A DNA stretch of 64,000 nt from Hetaerina americana (taxonomy: Eukaryota; Arthropoda; Insecta; Odonata; Calopterygidae), in contig JAKTNV010000041.1 in assembly GCA_022747635.1 (NCBI GenBank), positions 3,420,001 through 3,484,000 of the forward strand, in the 5' to 3' direction. The position numbers were made by a program, and so were the translations under genes. Below are positions 1 through 12,204 of this stretch, piece after piece; position 1 is the stretch's first letter; the number at the start of each line of letters is the position of its first letter. Below the pieces are notes generated by a model. That model had not been told where the DNA came from. It saw only the letters and a program-made list of their open reading frames with translations, and made no database searches.

Positions 1-889
1 AGCCTGGCTACTGGCAACGGGTATAGAGTCACAAGGATCAATTGATCTCATGAATATGCAAAGGAGTTGAACTGACTGAAAGACGGAGAATTAAATCAAT
101 GCAATCACTAATTAAGAATGTTACGTGGACCCGGTGAAAGACCACGTGGATATGACGTGAACTAAGGGTAATGAGTCAGCAATATCCTCTCGGGTCATCG
201 CGTTTCCCCTGCCTGAAGAGGGCAACGAAAGATCTCAAGGGACTTCATTTGAAAATTAGTCTGATAAGGAGCAAATTTCAAAACGCCTACATTAATAAGA
301 AAACATGAGCGGGTGAAGAATATGACGTAAATATTGTAAGGAAGCAAGCAGTGTGCTGGACGCGACTTGATGCGAAACGCGTGAACTGCACGCGCGTGTG
401 GGTGCGAATATTACACCAGAAGGTCGAAGAAATGGCGCGAGGTCACTTGGGCCGAGAGTAACACGGCCCATCATTTTTAGAATGAAAAACATTTATATTT
501 TCCACTTCTTTTTATCCCTTTTCCAAAATAATTCAATGAACAAATTCCGAATGAAAGAATAACAGGATTTAGACTTAATATACCTTTCTGGACTTAAAAA
601 TTAGTATATCTTAATCACTTTTCATGTCAATTTAACATACGTAATTGGACTAAAATTAAATCATCAGAACAAGAAGTACTCACACCTTTTTGCCATTATT
701 AACTATCCCTTGAATCGTATGCCTCACGGTAACATGCATCATCAGGATGACGCCAACGTTTACCTGAAGGAGAGAAGAGATTCGATCAATATCAGCGAAA
801 CGTCAGTCACTGAAGTGCCAACTGGCTAATACTAATGGAAATAAATGCAATAACAAGTGCACAGATAAAAAAATACAAACGTTCAATGT
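1..889. other. No recognisable feature
   Basis: AT-rich sequence with only short chance reading frames on both strands. I see no transposon end, RNA gene or conserved protein motif here. Confidence 0.5.
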
Positions 890-1190
890 AGTAGTCATAT
901 TAAGGACGAACGACTGGCAGAAAAGGTAATTTGAATCATTAGGGATGGATTTGGGTACTTAGGTATGGGTAGGATGTCCAGGGGAAGGAGGAAGTGTGAA
1001 GAGAAACCTGAGTCGGCAGCAGCCCACTCTTAACGATAAGGGTCAGCGATTTAACGTCCCATCCGACGGACGGCCCTCACAATTGCTCTCCACAAAGCAC
1101 GTCAACTAAGGATCGAGAGACCACTGAAAAATCCACCTACCTCCGGGATTCAAACCCAGGCCTTCTGGCCATTGTACCATCCCGATTTCA
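890..1190 (-). repeat. tRNA-derived SINE-like repeat, copy 1
   Basis: On the minus strand the right-hand end holds a tRNA-like head with a B-box-like GGTTTGAATCC, followed by a body that aligns with a second copy at 19543-19858 (minus). Shared landmarks are the core TCCGTCGGATGGGACGTTAA, a CTCCACAAAGCAC-type block, an AGGGATCGAGA-type block and GAGAAACC near the 3' side. The two copies are diverged by substitutions and small indels, as expected of an old dispersed SINE. The tail side is near 890. The boundaries are approximate and the family name is unknown. Confidence 0.6.
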
Positions 1191-1257
1191 TAAATACGTA
1201 AATCCACTCTTCCGAACAAGTAAGCTTTTATATATTAAAGCTATTTATTATTTTCGA

Positions 1258-1565
1258 CGGACCTGGTAGAGGTTTGAGCAGTAGGTAGAGCATTAAACTA
1301 CTGACTACCGACCCGAGGACCCAAGTTCGATTCCCGGGCACCACTCTTGCCACCTTCAGCTTCACCCGAGCTGTGTGATTTTTCCCAGGGTATCAGGTCT
1401 TGCTGGGAAACCTGAGTAGGTACAGGGATAGGAACTGGCTCCCCTTATCACCCTGCTAATGCGCGGATTCCACACGACAATGGGATCAGCACTGAATCAG
1501 ATCTCAACCTCCACCTGCCAATCCGACCTTCGGTTTGATGACCTTGGTCTCTTGCTTGCTGCACG
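1258..1565 (+). repeat. Possible second tRNA-derived SINE-like repeat
   Basis: A tRNA-like head is visible at about 1262-1345. An A-box-like GAGCAGTAGGTAGAGC is followed about 50 nt later by a B-box-like AGTTCGATTCCCGGG. A non-coding body with a short internal inverted repeat (CCCAGGGTATCAGG / CTGGGAAACCTGAG) continues to about 1560. I found no second copy in the window, so this is called from the pol III promoter arrangement alone. Confidence 0.4.
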
Positions 1566-4313
1566 TTGAAAACGATAGCAATGTATTGGGATGCTCCCTG
1601 GGACACGCCAGAAGGTCATTTCGAGGCCTCGCAAGTTTTGCATTTAGAATAGCAGCAATACTTTTAAGCGTCGGCAAGTGTGATTAAATACCTTGCCGTG
1701 CTCAGCCATACCTTTCGGGAATGCTTCATGCTTATAAATCGGCATCGCTAGCAAGAGGGCAACGGAAGATGGTTATAGAAATACAATCCACAAGAAAAAG
1801 AGACCGTCTATCTCTCGCCCACATGGAGATGTATCGGAGGAAACTATTATTTTCGAAGATAACCAGAAGGTCGCGGTAAGACGAGCTTGGGGAATAATTA
1901 CCAATCGAATCGAAAACACATCCACTCACGCAAACCTCAATCGCACGCAGTGCACGAGATCGGCAAACGGCGTTCATTTTTCGATAAACTGGTCTTAAAA
2001 ATGCGCGTTCGAAATGCTTAGCGAATCAGATAGCGCGTGTCTCCGTGGCGTTTTCACCTTGCGAGGGGCGACAGGAGATCACCGTGGGTGGGCAGTGGAG
2101 GCGGGCGTGGGAAGAGGTCAGCGGCTGGAGGAACGGGCCGCACTGCCCTCCCCCGCGCCACCTCGCATGGTCCCACCAAGGTCGCAGTGGAGCGTGGCCG
2201 AAGCAATGAAAAGAAATCCCGGCGTCGCGGGGTTGAGATCGGGAAAGACGACTCAGGAGGAGCCGCGAACTGCGGATGCGGACCCTCATCCCTTTTCTCT
2301 CGGACCACTTACTTATCCAACTTTTAGCCGCAAATTGCTTGCAACGGAACCTGCCTGAGCAATGGTGCGAGCTTCAATACCATGGAATCACTCGACAATC
2401 CCATCGCATTCTATCGTTCGTATTATTCCTGCATCCTCAGTGATTAATGGCCTTGCGAGTGGAGTGATTGAAGAGGGCGGTGCTATGATAACAATAGATT
2501 TTCGCATCGTCATCTGTGTAATAAACTGCGAGCCACCGAGGCTGCATGGAGTGGACATGACGCCGGTTTTCATTAATTTAAGCAGGGGTTCAAAACAGAG
2601 ATATCACACTCATTGCAGAACTTCTACTGATCAAAGGGCTGTCTCCAGCGTCCCCTAAAAACCACTACACATTCTCGTGGACTTTTTTTATCTCTCACCG
2701 GAATCTTTAACGTTTGTTAACCCTGCATTAATGTACACTCGTGAATTCTTACTTTCTACGACTCTAACGGCTTTATTTTTATTTCATTACGTGGTTAACC
2801 TACCGTCGTTTATGTGCTGTTCGAGATAGGTTATCCCTACAGACGTTATTCGCATTATTAGTATTTTTACAAAGGTTAATTAAAACTCGCCAGCTCTGTA
2901 AGAGAATCCCGCAATTGAAAGCGAAATACTAGGTGCTCAATTTGGTGCAGCTGAAAAAGTGGATCGATGAATAAGTGAACGCCTTCTGAAGCCGGCGTAT
3001 TATACGTTCCCCGAATTGCTTATTGAACGATTCCGGCTAATGTCGACTTTTTGAAGAACACGATGCAATTTTCATTTTATCCCGCTAATTACCACGCGCC
3101 ACGCGTATGTTTTTAATTTAAAGGATCCCGTTTTGTTCATTACCACCAGACGTCGTTACTGCTGTTTTTTTAATTACGCCTACATCCAGTGATGAGATAA
3201 TATCGTTTTTACGGAATTACATTTGGAAAACTGGCGAGCTGGGCGACAAAAGAAATGCGCAAAGCGCCGCCCGCTGAAACAGCGCTCCTGGGGAAATTCA
3301 CTCGCCTCCGCCGCTGCCACGGACTTCATTTGGCGACCCCGGAACTACTCGTGTTTTTTTCCATAACAACGCCTGGAATGAAAAAAACGACAAATTTTCT
3401 CGCTTTGGATTACAATCTTTGGCGACCTGGAAATATTCTGTTGCATTCATTTTATAAAAAAATTATTAAAAAAATACTCCGGGCAAATCCGGCGCGTGTG
3501 TGAGGATACAAACGCGCAGTTGCGAAAAAATAGCACGCAATCAAACGTGGCACATGGAATAATTAAATCAATTCGTTTGATTTTCAATTGGATTTCCAAT
3601 TAATGAAGAAAAACAAGCGCCGGGCCAGTAAAATAACAAAGCCTTGCGTAACATTTCTCGCAAATAAAATTTTCACTGAAACGGCATAAACAACGACGAA
3701 ATAACATTCCACGGATGTAGAGTTTGCGTTTACTCTTCGGATATGCCACATTTTCTGTTTTTTCCCTCTGTCGCGGTAAAATTAGTATTTCTCGCATTAT
3801 ACTGACAAATTTTCAATTGATTAATGAACCTATTTGCACATTTCTAGCGTGGATTGCAAATTATCTGTAGATTCCCGGCTGCATTCGCAACAAAATGAAC
3901 ATTAAGCTCAAGACAGGACAGTGAGAGATTATATAATTTTAATAGATTAAATGTTCCATCGCCATTTTTATACTGCTGCTGCTACACCCCTACCAATTTA
4001 GGGTGTCTGTAGTACATAATACCTTGTGGAAATTAAACGATTCTCAAGCGTTCATTATGCATTGTAGTATATGTAAAATACTCATAGAAACAGAAAACTT
4101 TCGCTCGTAATTACTGATACGAACCGAAACTTGTGGATAGTTTATGGAAAACCTTCGCCCTTCCGTGTTTCAGTCATCTTCTGTGGCGGCAATAAATTTT
4201 TATGTACTCTGGACTTTAATTCGACTCCAAGGGTTGCGGTGTTTTCAGTGATATCGACGGTCTGGATTACCTGGATTACTGTGAATGCTATGCCAGTCGT
4301 TATTCACGGATTA
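1566..4313. other. No recognisable gene
   Basis: Mostly AT-rich. A GC-richer island at about 2010-2330 has overlapping reading frames on both strands, the longest 114 codons, but their residues are arginine/proline-rich and of low complexity and show no domain. Nothing else is supported. Confidence 0.5.
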
Positions 4314-4315
4314 TA

Positions 4316-4872
4316 CAGGGTTCGTCCGGAAAATAAGTGTACTGACTCCTGGGCTGGGCGCGCCGCTCCAGGGGCGCCCAGCACCGCTCTGACGGGCTGC
4401 GATTGGAGGGGGGTATGTTGGCAAGCGACGCTGAAAAAGGCAGTCGGCTCTGAGCTGTGGTGTAGTGAGGAGCTCTGTTAACGCGAACCTCCACGCTCGA
4501 CCCACGTCACGGAACGCGATGCCGAAGTTTTTGGAGCAGCGTTATTCCATCAAATTTGCGGTAAAGCTTGGGAAATCGTCTACCGAAACTGTCGGTATGA
4601 TTAACCAGGCTTACGGGGAGTCAGCCATGTCCAGAAACATGATCTTTCGGTGGCACAAGATGTTCGTGGAGGGGAGAGAAGAGGTCGACGACGAGTCTTC
4701 GAGAGGTTTCCGATGATGCCTTCGCGGGAGCGTTCCAGGAATGGGAACGCCGCTGGAACAAGTGTATCGACTCACAAGGGTCCTATTTTGAGGAATATTA
4801 GCTTAAGATATGTAAAAATGTAATACATTTTTTTTCCTGAGCTCAGTACACTTATTTTCCGGACGAACCCTG
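4316..4872 (+). mobile_element. Non-autonomous mariner element with perfect 30-bp TIRs
   Basis: The element is 557 bp and starts CAGGGTTCGTCCGGAAAATA. The same 30 bases recur as an exact inverted repeat at 4316-4345 and 4843-4872. A TA dinucleotide flanks each side (4314-4315, 4873-4874), the target duplication of Tc1/mariner transposons. A full mariner is about 1.3 kb, so the catalytic middle and C-terminus are deleted. The perfect TIRs suggest fairly recent mobilisation in trans or strong selection on the ends. Confidence 0.9.
4519..4716 (+). pseudogene. Mariner transposase N-terminal remnant
   Basis: This is the transposase piece inside the 4316-4872 element. It begins at the methionine followed by PKFLEQRYSIKF. 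The first ~65 residues match the mariner N-terminal helix-turn-helix (HTH_48 type): EQRYSIKFAVKLGKSSTET, then a second helix block FRWHKMFVEGREEVDDESSRG. The frame stops at 4716 just after the acidic linker. None of the three catalytic aspartates of the D,D34D domain is present, so no active transposase can be made. Confidence 0.8.
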
Positions 4873-4874
4873 TA

Positions 4875-5559
4875 TTGTGGTTCCTTACACATTCAGTGCA
4901 CATTGACTCCATAATGGTTGATATTTTTTGAAACTTTTACGTTTCCCTGATACGAGAACAAGAACTCGACCATCCTCCCAAGTCGATTCAAGATATCGCG
5001 AGACCGTGTCCAAATTACAACAGCATCCGCCAGAAATTTACGATAAACACTAAGACACAATACAAACCCTATAAAAACCAAAAATATTTGATTAAATATG
5101 CAAGAAATTCTAAAAGATTATACTATCATCAGAAAATTTTTCAAAGCAAATCAACCATGTTAATATATTTCGAAGTTTAATTTTGCCATGAGGTAAATTT
5201 CTGCAATATGCTCTCGAGTTTGAAATTTAGCTTGGTGGGTTGTGACGTGGAGAGGAGTTCGTTGATAGAAATGGGGGAATAGAAATAACTAAAGAAAAGT
5301 ACAACGGCGGTCCCGATTTAACCCAAATTTAATGTAGTCTAGGCAGACAGAGTTTACAACAATGCGTACTACTATATATCCCTTGACACGGCTTGGCGCT
5401 TCCAACCAGGAGAAGGGGCCCAGCCCAACCTTCCTCTCTGATATCGAGTCCCAGATTGGCTTCTTCGGGATGACACCAGTCACCCGTTGTCGTTATCACC
5501 ATCTTTCTCCAGGCAAAAAGGGGGGCTCGGCATCAACCACTCGTCCGTAGTCCAAGGCG
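4875..5559. other. No recognisable feature
   Basis: There are short reading frames on both strands around 5290-5550, but none has a domain, and no repeat ends are seen. Confidence 0.45.
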
Positions 5560-5850
5560 AGCGGTTATTCGGATGCTGGGACCCACGCCATTACTTGTCA
5601 AGTGAATCACACGGCAGAACACGCGGATGCAACATCGTCTTCGCCGTTCGCATCTTCTCGGCCCTCTGAGAACATTTTGCACCACCAAAAAACTTTCCTT
5701 CCATCCAAGACAGCTTCTCCATACACCATAGTCAACATTTGGAATGCGTCTGCGCACTTAATTTCGTTTTTCACATAAAATTTGATACAGATTATTTGAT
5801 CCATTTTTTGGAACAGGCAAAAATAGAAGACAAGCCAAAAGACATCCAAG
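5560..5850 (-). pseudogene. Degraded mariner transposase N-terminal fragment
   Basis: The minus-strand frame from 5849 contains KMDQIICIKFYVKNEIKCAD, then MVYGEAVLDGRKVFWW and CKMFSEGREDANGEDD. This is the mariner helix-turn-helix pattern, close in layout to the intact-length copy at 15650-16982. The frame breaks after the acidic linker. No TIRs or TA flanks were recognised, so it is an old fragment rather than a bounded element. Confidence 0.7.
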
Positions 5851-6169
5851 CCAAACAGCTGTCAACAATTAACTGATCATTCAAAATGGCCGAAAGTTTC
5901 GGCATAAGTAAGAGACATAAGTGCCAACATTACGCCACAAAAAATCGAAAATCAAATATACGTAACCCGCGAAAATTCAAAATTCGCGATAATTTCTTTA
6001 GTGTCATCGTTAAACTCTTTTTTTTCTGAATCTTCCTTAAATTTCGAGTATCACTTTTTCTCTTCGTACCTCAAGTGGCTCCCAGGCTAAATCCACTAAG
6101 AGATTTACCCCGTTCGTGTTCTTACATTAAATTTTTTTAACGAATCTGGCGGATTTTCCCTTGACTTTA
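5851..6169. other. No recognisable feature
   Basis: AT-rich spacer between a mariner fragment and a LINE fragment. Nothing supported. Confidence 0.4.
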
Positions 6170-7015
6170 TTTCATTCTTTTTGCCAAATTTTATCCCAAG
6201 GATCCCAAATACTCACCGCATATTTCAAATGAGGTCTAAATAGAGAAAAATAACATCTCTCCTTAACTTTCTCATTACATTTCCCCAAACCTGTTTAATA
6301 AAGCCGAGTTCCTTCAAAGCGGATCGTCCTGATATGTGCTCCCCATCCAAGGCGTGGTGTTAGAACTACCCCCAAATGCTTAACTTGGTTGACCGTAGTT
6401 AGCACTGAACCCTCTATTTGGTAATTTATATCCCGTTCGCCACTTTCTTTGTTCCGAAATTTCAAAACTGCGCATTTATCTATATTAAGCGATAATCCCC
6501 ATTTATTGCACCATTCCGAGATATCGTCAAAGTCTCTAGAGAGTAGCTCGCGATCTAGTTGGCTCCTTATTTCCCTATATACCACTTTATCGTCAGAAAA
6601 TAACCTGAGATTGCTTCAAAGGTGTAAGGTTGAGCCATTAATGTATATAAAGAACAGAAAAAGCCCTATTACACTTCCATGGGGGACGCTCGAAGTTATA
6701 TCTCCGTCCGTTGAGCACAACCCATCGATGACTGCTGCTAAAATCCCCATTGATTCAATAGCATTCACGTTTGTGTAACAATTCTGTGGGACCTTATCAC
6801 AGGCTTTATGAAATTTAGGAAAACTGCATCCAATTGTGAGCTGTTGTCTCCCGATCTAAGCATATCGTGAATGAAAAGGCTTAATTGTGTTTCTCAAGAT
6901 CTGCTCTTCCTAAATCCGGGCTGGTTCTGGGTTAGTACTTTCGTACTATCAGGGAATCTCATAATATTAGTGTCAAAATGTGTTCCAACATTTTACGAGA
7001 GATTGATGCTAGGAA
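6170..7015 (-). mobile_element. CR1/Jockey-type LINE fragment (reverse transcriptase), degraded
   Basis: Read on the minus strand, 7015 to 6170 encodes pieces of a non-LTR reverse transcriptase. In order: an NQPGFRKSRS block, a degraded GVPQG region, then a good frame (6295-6585) with REIRSQLDRELLSRDFDDIS, EWCNKWGLSLNIDKCAVLKF and a KHLGVVLTPRLGW block after the active site. Several stops and frameshifts break it. It is the same family as the plus-strand LINE at 52695-54205, with residue-level identity in the REIRSQLD...LNIDKC stretch. The clade within CR1/Jockey-like elements is not resolved. Confidence 0.85.
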
Positions 7016-7500
7016 ATGGGTATTTTTTATTTTTTTATCTTTACTCCTAATCGAGTTCTTGAGGATTTGTATGGCAATCATCAACTTCGAATATTCTTTA
7101 ATTCTTATTCAACTAACGCCGTCGGTAGATAGGAAGCACGATCGTGAACCATGTTCAAAATGACTACCTTGCGAAAAGACGCGTATCCCCGACCTACTCT
7201 TTCCTTGGTGAAGGAAGACAATTTGCTTTCCCACATATAATACTTTTATTACGACCTAGATTTCGTTGCTGCGTCACATCTTCAGGACCTTGACTGACTA
7301 AGGAGCCAGAAAAATAATTTCCGACCACTTTTGGGCCATATTTGGGTTAAAATTAGTCTGTTGTGCATTCAATTCCTGCCACACACCCTAGCGGTGGCTT
7401 GCAGGGTAATAAAGTATCTAACATATCTTACTATAAAATATGATCATCATAATTCTAAATCAGAAATTAAAATTCAAATGATTTCGTTTTGAAACATTTC
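7016..7500 (+). other. Spacer with a LINE 3'-end-like hairpin motif
   Basis: No gene. At about 7375-7430 the plus strand carries CCTGCCACACACCCTAGCGG TGGCTTGCAGGGTAATAAAG, a short GC hairpin also seen near the 3' end of the LINE at 52695-54205 and at about 21330 and 55330. It probably marks a truncated 3' end of that LINE family. Confidence 0.45.
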
Positions 7501-7506
7501 TTTATT
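7501..7506 (-). promoter_or_regulatory. Possible polyadenylation signal AATAAA
   Basis: The minus strand reads AATAAA here, 120 bp past the terminal stop of the broken gene at 7626-8704. It is a plausible poly(A) signal for that gene, but the hexamer is common in AT-rich DNA. No poly(A) tract follows it. Confidence 0.35.
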
Positions 7507-7625
7507 CAAATCAATCGGGGCATCTCTTATTAACAGACATTTAACTATAGCACAATAATTCATATTGATAAGCATACACAAAATATATAATATTTACAAT
7601 ATTAATTCATAATTAGAATGGTTCT

Positions 7626-8704
7626 TCATCTGCGTAATCGCCAGTCTATTCGGGAGGACACCTCTTCGTAGTATTTCGTCAAATTAGCCAAATGCAACTG
7701 CTTTATGTGTAGTTCGTCTTTGAGAACATTCAATTCTATGGCGCGTAACACTTTAATGTCCCTCACATATCCTCTAGTCTCGTACAATTCCAGCATTCTT
7801 TTCGCAATTAAATCAAAAAGTTAAACATTTCGGCGTTCAAGTTCGTGCTGTTTATTCAAAAGGGCATTGACATTTCTTGTAATTGCTCTCTCCTTCTCTT
7901 CAATTGCCTGTATCCGTGCCCTCACTGCCATTTCATATGACCTCCGCGCAAATTGATACTTCCTTTGAGCACGACTCAGATCTTGCTTGGCATCATCTCT
8001 CGCGTAGGTCAGTCTCTGGTTGAAGTCAGCCTGAATTTGTTCCTTTGCTCGTTCAATCATGCCTCGAGCATGGCAAGCCAATACAAGAAATTTCCACCTA
8101 TTTCTTGGATTGTCGGGGGACCCCCTCTTCGCATGTCATCTTTGGCACCTCCTGACATGCTCACGAATCCGTAAGCACCCGGCCGCCCTGGGAGAACTCT
8201 GGTGGCAACATGGAGTCTCCCATCTTTGGAGGTGTGATCTAATTGGGGGTCCTTTGGATGGTCTGCAGACGATGATTGGCCTCCTTCGACGAGTCTCTTC
8301 ACCCAGTCAGGAATCTGGAAGTCACTTACCCCTGAGGGTTGGCTTTCTTCAACCGGCTGCAGTTCCCAGTTGAAGCGGGTAACGGTCTGTGCTGTGGGGA
8401 GCGGCTGCTGTGTTTTCGGGGGACTACTGAGGTATATTCCCCTCAGAGTCCCTCGAGACATATCCACAAGCAGGTTGACGAAGTGCATGTTTCTGATCCC
8501 CATCTCCTTCACGCTGGGAGGTTTCATTCCGATCAAGAACTTGATCCATGCCCCCGCTTGTTTGGGAAGCATCTTGAGACACCATTCTGCGTGCGTGAAA
8601 CAGAAGAAATAATCTTCCATGATTCTTTCATCTCCCGAACACTGCCTTCCGTCGAGAGCACCACCTCTATTGCACGACGCCATTATAGCGATTGCACTTG
8701 TCAA
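7626..8704 (-). pseudogene. Broken single-exon host-like gene, about 359 codons, coiled-coil C-terminal half
   Basis: A coding-quality minus-strand frame starts at 8704 or at inner methionines (MASCNRGG, MEDYFFCF). It has a compact N-terminal region (EDYFFCFTHAEWCLKMLPKQ; WIKFLIGMKPPSVKEMG; a leucine-rich stretch), then a proline/polar linker and the motif FQIPDWVKRLVEGG. It then hits a TGA at 8057-8059. Adding one base at this point continues smoothly into ERAKEQIQADFNQRLTYARD and a long, charged, coiled-coil-like helix ending HELERRNV at a TAA (7821-7823). The same frame then stays open for another 65 codons (LFDLIAKRMLELYETRGYV; YYEEVSSRIDWRLRR) to a TGA at 7626-7628. So there is one frameshift and one in-frame stop in an otherwise protein-like sequence. 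The N-terminal part resembles uncharacterised DUF4485-type proteins, but this is a weak recollection and the function is unknown. It may be a retrocopy, a decayed gene or a live gene with sequence errors. Confidence 0.65.
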
Positions 8705-8930
8705 GTACTGAATATTATATCAAGTGATTAAGCGGACCGAAAAGTTGATTACTCTTCACAAATTCACCAGTAATAGCTTTTTGAGTACCGGTAACTACAC
8801 ACATATTATTGGCAGCATTGTTGTGATAGCTCCTTGGTTCCCATTGTTATAATTTTCGTAAACATAAATAAATGTATGCATAAAAATAAATAAATAAAAT
8901 TTTATTCATTTTATTACGTATCTTTGACAT

Positions 8931-8985
8931 CCCGCATCCGACATTGGAGACATAATTAGACGCCCTATTTACATTATGACTATCA
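8931..8985 (+). repeat. Short dispersed repeat, copy 1
   Basis: GCATCCGACATTGGAGACAT and the next ~35 bases align with 19340-19396 (GCATCCGACATTGGAGATAT and following). It is a small shared element of unknown origin, possibly a fragment of a larger transposon. Confidence 0.5.
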
Positions 8986-8989
8986 GCAA

Positions 8990-10045
8990 AAGGATATAGT
9001 GTAGGGAAAATGATAACTTAGGGGATGATAAATTTCGGTTGAGGAAGGGGAGAGGCACGCGGAATGCCATTGCAGTGATGAAATCACTAATTGAGAGGAA
9101 TATGGAATATAATCAGGACGTATTTACACATTTCGTAAATTTCGAAAAGGCGTTTGATAGTGAGATTCATTACAAATTAACAGATACATACCAGAGAAAA
9201 GAGTAGATTTGAGGATTGGTAGCCATGGCAGCGCAACCCGGGCTCGGTTGAATTTAGGTAAAAGGAAATAGGCAGCGCGAGGGAGAGGAGATACTCAATG
9301 TTGTCCGCCATCAACTCCGCTGTTCAACGTATATGGGGAGGAAATGATTAAAGAGACATGGGAAGAACTGGACATATGATTGAATGTCACCAGGGAATTA
9401 ATAAAACCATTGAGTTTGGGAATGAACAACCTTTAGTTCATCAGTCAGCCAAGGGGTTGAAAGCATTGCTGAGTGAAATAGAAAACCAGGATGATAGATA
9501 GATATGGGGTGAGAATAATTATAAACAGCAGAAGGATTATGCGGGCTCGAGACGGAGGAAAGTAGAGTTGAATTGGAGATACTTAAGTGGAGCAAGTGAA
9601 ACAGATTGTGTATCTCGGAAATGTATCGGACCAAGATGACCAAAGTGCGTTTGACGGATGTACAGGTATTCCGCCGGGTTCGGATGTCAAGAAATATCGG
9701 ATTGAAATTATGATATGAATCGTAGACATGTATATCACAGAAATATGGTCACCGAAGCAAGACAAAAGACGCAGATTGAAGGCTTTGTGGGTGTGGAGAA
9801 TCACGGAAAAGGTTGAGTGGACAGAAAAGAAAACGAGTGGGGAATGTGGGGGTGGGGAGAAGGGAGTGTTGGGAGAAATCTTAAGGGGAGAGTAAAGATG
9901 GACGCAGGGCGTTCCTATGGAATGTAGAAGACCGTGATAGAGGGCTAAATGTTAAGGAAGGCAACAAGGGTGAATAGGATAGGCACGTCATATGAAATGA
10001 AGGGAGGAAGGAAGCACATGGAATTGAAGAGGGACTTACTGCAGT
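8990..10045 (+). mobile_element. Degraded RTE-type LINE fragment
   Basis: The sequence aligns along its length with the reverse-transcriptase and C-terminal part of the full-length RTE copy at 46086-49456. It opens with GGGGATGATAAATTT (matching the GDDQFGFRKGRG region), runs through the motif A block GAAAAGGCGTTTGATAG (EKAFD), a weak CCATCAACTCCGCTGTTCAA (LSPLLFN region) and ends in a GAATTGAAGAGGGACTTACT block matching the last codons. It has many frameshifts and stops and is 5'-truncated. This is an old, dead copy. Confidence 0.8.
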
Positions 10046-12204
10046 GCCTCGGATTGCAGGTTGCGTTAGCGGCAAGAAAATGCCTGATTGCACTATTGCA
10101 TATGCAGCGTCCATCCAAAGCCTACGTTTAGCGGTAGAATGCACGCGATAATATATTGCTTCCATCTCTATTCAACGTCGTCATCTTCTATTAGTATCTA
10201 TCTTATCTGTTAGCATCTTGGACGGTGTGATATTTCGCTCTTCTTTCTTGTTATCTCCTCAATATTTTATGAGCCATTTCTCTCCATCCCTCCTTTGTGT
10301 TTCATTGATTTCTTAGCGGTACGCTTATCTACACTCTTTTGTGGCCATCTTGAACACTCGTATGACTTCTTTCCGTTATTTTGAACGAAGAGTTTCTTAA
10401 GTTTTATTTGTTGCATTCCTGCGTTTCCTTTTCCTTGATTGGGGGACTACTTTGCCTCGGGAGTTTTATACTATGAGGAATTCTATAGTATCATACTTTA
10501 AATCCTACGCCGCATCATCAAGAAAGCCGGACGTTATGGTTCCCACGTCGACCAAAACATTGCGGAGCAGCGTTCGATCGCGTGACTTCCAATCACGGCC
10601 ACGGCTTTGGCGGTTGATATCCGCCCTGCATATACCTGTGCCATCAGCGCCTAGGGCTGCCTATGAAACTGCTAGCCCTCCACCGCTGCGGCGATTATTG
10701 GTGGTTTTGGGTGGAGGGCCCACTTTCACTGTCGCCGTCTTTCGAGAAGATTAAAAATACGATTTTACCGAAGCTAAAAATTCTAGGCGCCTTGAAACGA
10801 ACCGGCGGCCTTTAGCTTCGTTGCCGGACTTACTACCCCTGGACTACCCTTTCACCCCTTATATGCCATATTGAGTTGCAAAAATGGATTTCAAACAAGA
10901 AATTATGCATTAACTAAAGGTAGATTGACTACTGAGAAAAAAATTCGCATTTTCTTAAGAATGGCAAGATAAGTACTAGCTGCAGCTTCCTAGTCAAGCG
11001 TCTTCAAAGAAATTCGTTGGGAAATTTCGGAAATAATTATTGAAGAATATTAAATTAACGAAGACTCCACGAAAAAGGTCGTGAACAAATGAGGGGACTG
11101 TGAAGAGGAAGTGACGCTATGCTCACCTCCTGAGAATCACTCATATATTTGAGTACTAGTGTCAAAGACAAACTGGCCGGCACTCTCCTTACAGCAGTGG
11201 AAGGGAGGGGGGGTCTGGATTCATACGGGGGTCGTCAGGAGCGTAATATATTTTTTCCTACCCAGTGAAAAATTGGCGCAGGGTATGAGGGTGGCCAATG
11301 TGCGATAAGGGCCATTACACGCCATGAATGGGCCCGAAGGGGCGGTCGGGGCCGCACCGGCGGTCCGCACTGTCATTAAATGAAGGGTGGGCACGGAGAC
11401 AATGGATCCCTGAACACGGGCCACTTATGTATGCGGCGACCATGAAAAATTCAGACGGAACCTAATATGGATGGCCCCCGTGCGTGGGGACCGAGGGTTT
11501 CAACAGCTAAATCGACCCTTGTCCTCTACGAAAAAAGCATTCGCTTCGGATGAAGAGTAATGACTGACCGGTGGTGGCCATCAACTAGATCGCTCCGCTT
11601 AACTATGCATGCATCACGCCCCGCGAGATCCCCGGTCTCCTCAAAGCAAGAAAAACACGATTCACGCGCGTGGAGTACATCTGGGATTGATTACGTTCGA
11701 CGGTTTCTGAAACGTTAGCATTTAAATTAAAACAATGTGTTAATCTCGGTGAAAGCTCAGTTCAATGATTCATAGGCTGTAAAGAGGTCTCGACTAAATA
11801 TAAACAAGTTGGAATGACAGCAGTCGAAATGAGTATTTATTAGAGCTTCCCTTTTTTCAAAATTGTTTTACTTCGCAACAGCTGTCAGGATCAAAGTCAC
11901 CACTCCTGAACGCATCTTTAAACATGAAGTCGGTTTAATTCAATGAAGCTGTTATAGCAAACGGCATCACAAAGAAATACTGGTCATTGTTGGGAAAAAT
12001 CGCTCAATCGATTACATTTCATTGAATATTATTTAATTTATCGCTTTTCCACGAACGATTTCATCATCATCCGATTAATCTATAAAAGAAAAATGTGGAT
12101 AACTGATGGGTGCTGATTTATTACTCGTATTTTATGTTTTTGGACATCAATTGAGGCTCAGAAGATTATTATTAATATAAATATTATATGGCATTTCAAC
12201 TGTT
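10046..12204. other. No recognisable gene
   Basis: The longest frames (100 codons at 10452-10754 plus, 67 codons at 11221-11424 minus) show no domain. GC content rises at about 11160-11660. No transposon ends were recognised. Confidence 0.45.

Noticed and set aside
2014..2358. 114-codon frame in a GC-rich island
   Set aside because: Frames on both strands of similar length, with no domain and no splice-linked neighbour.
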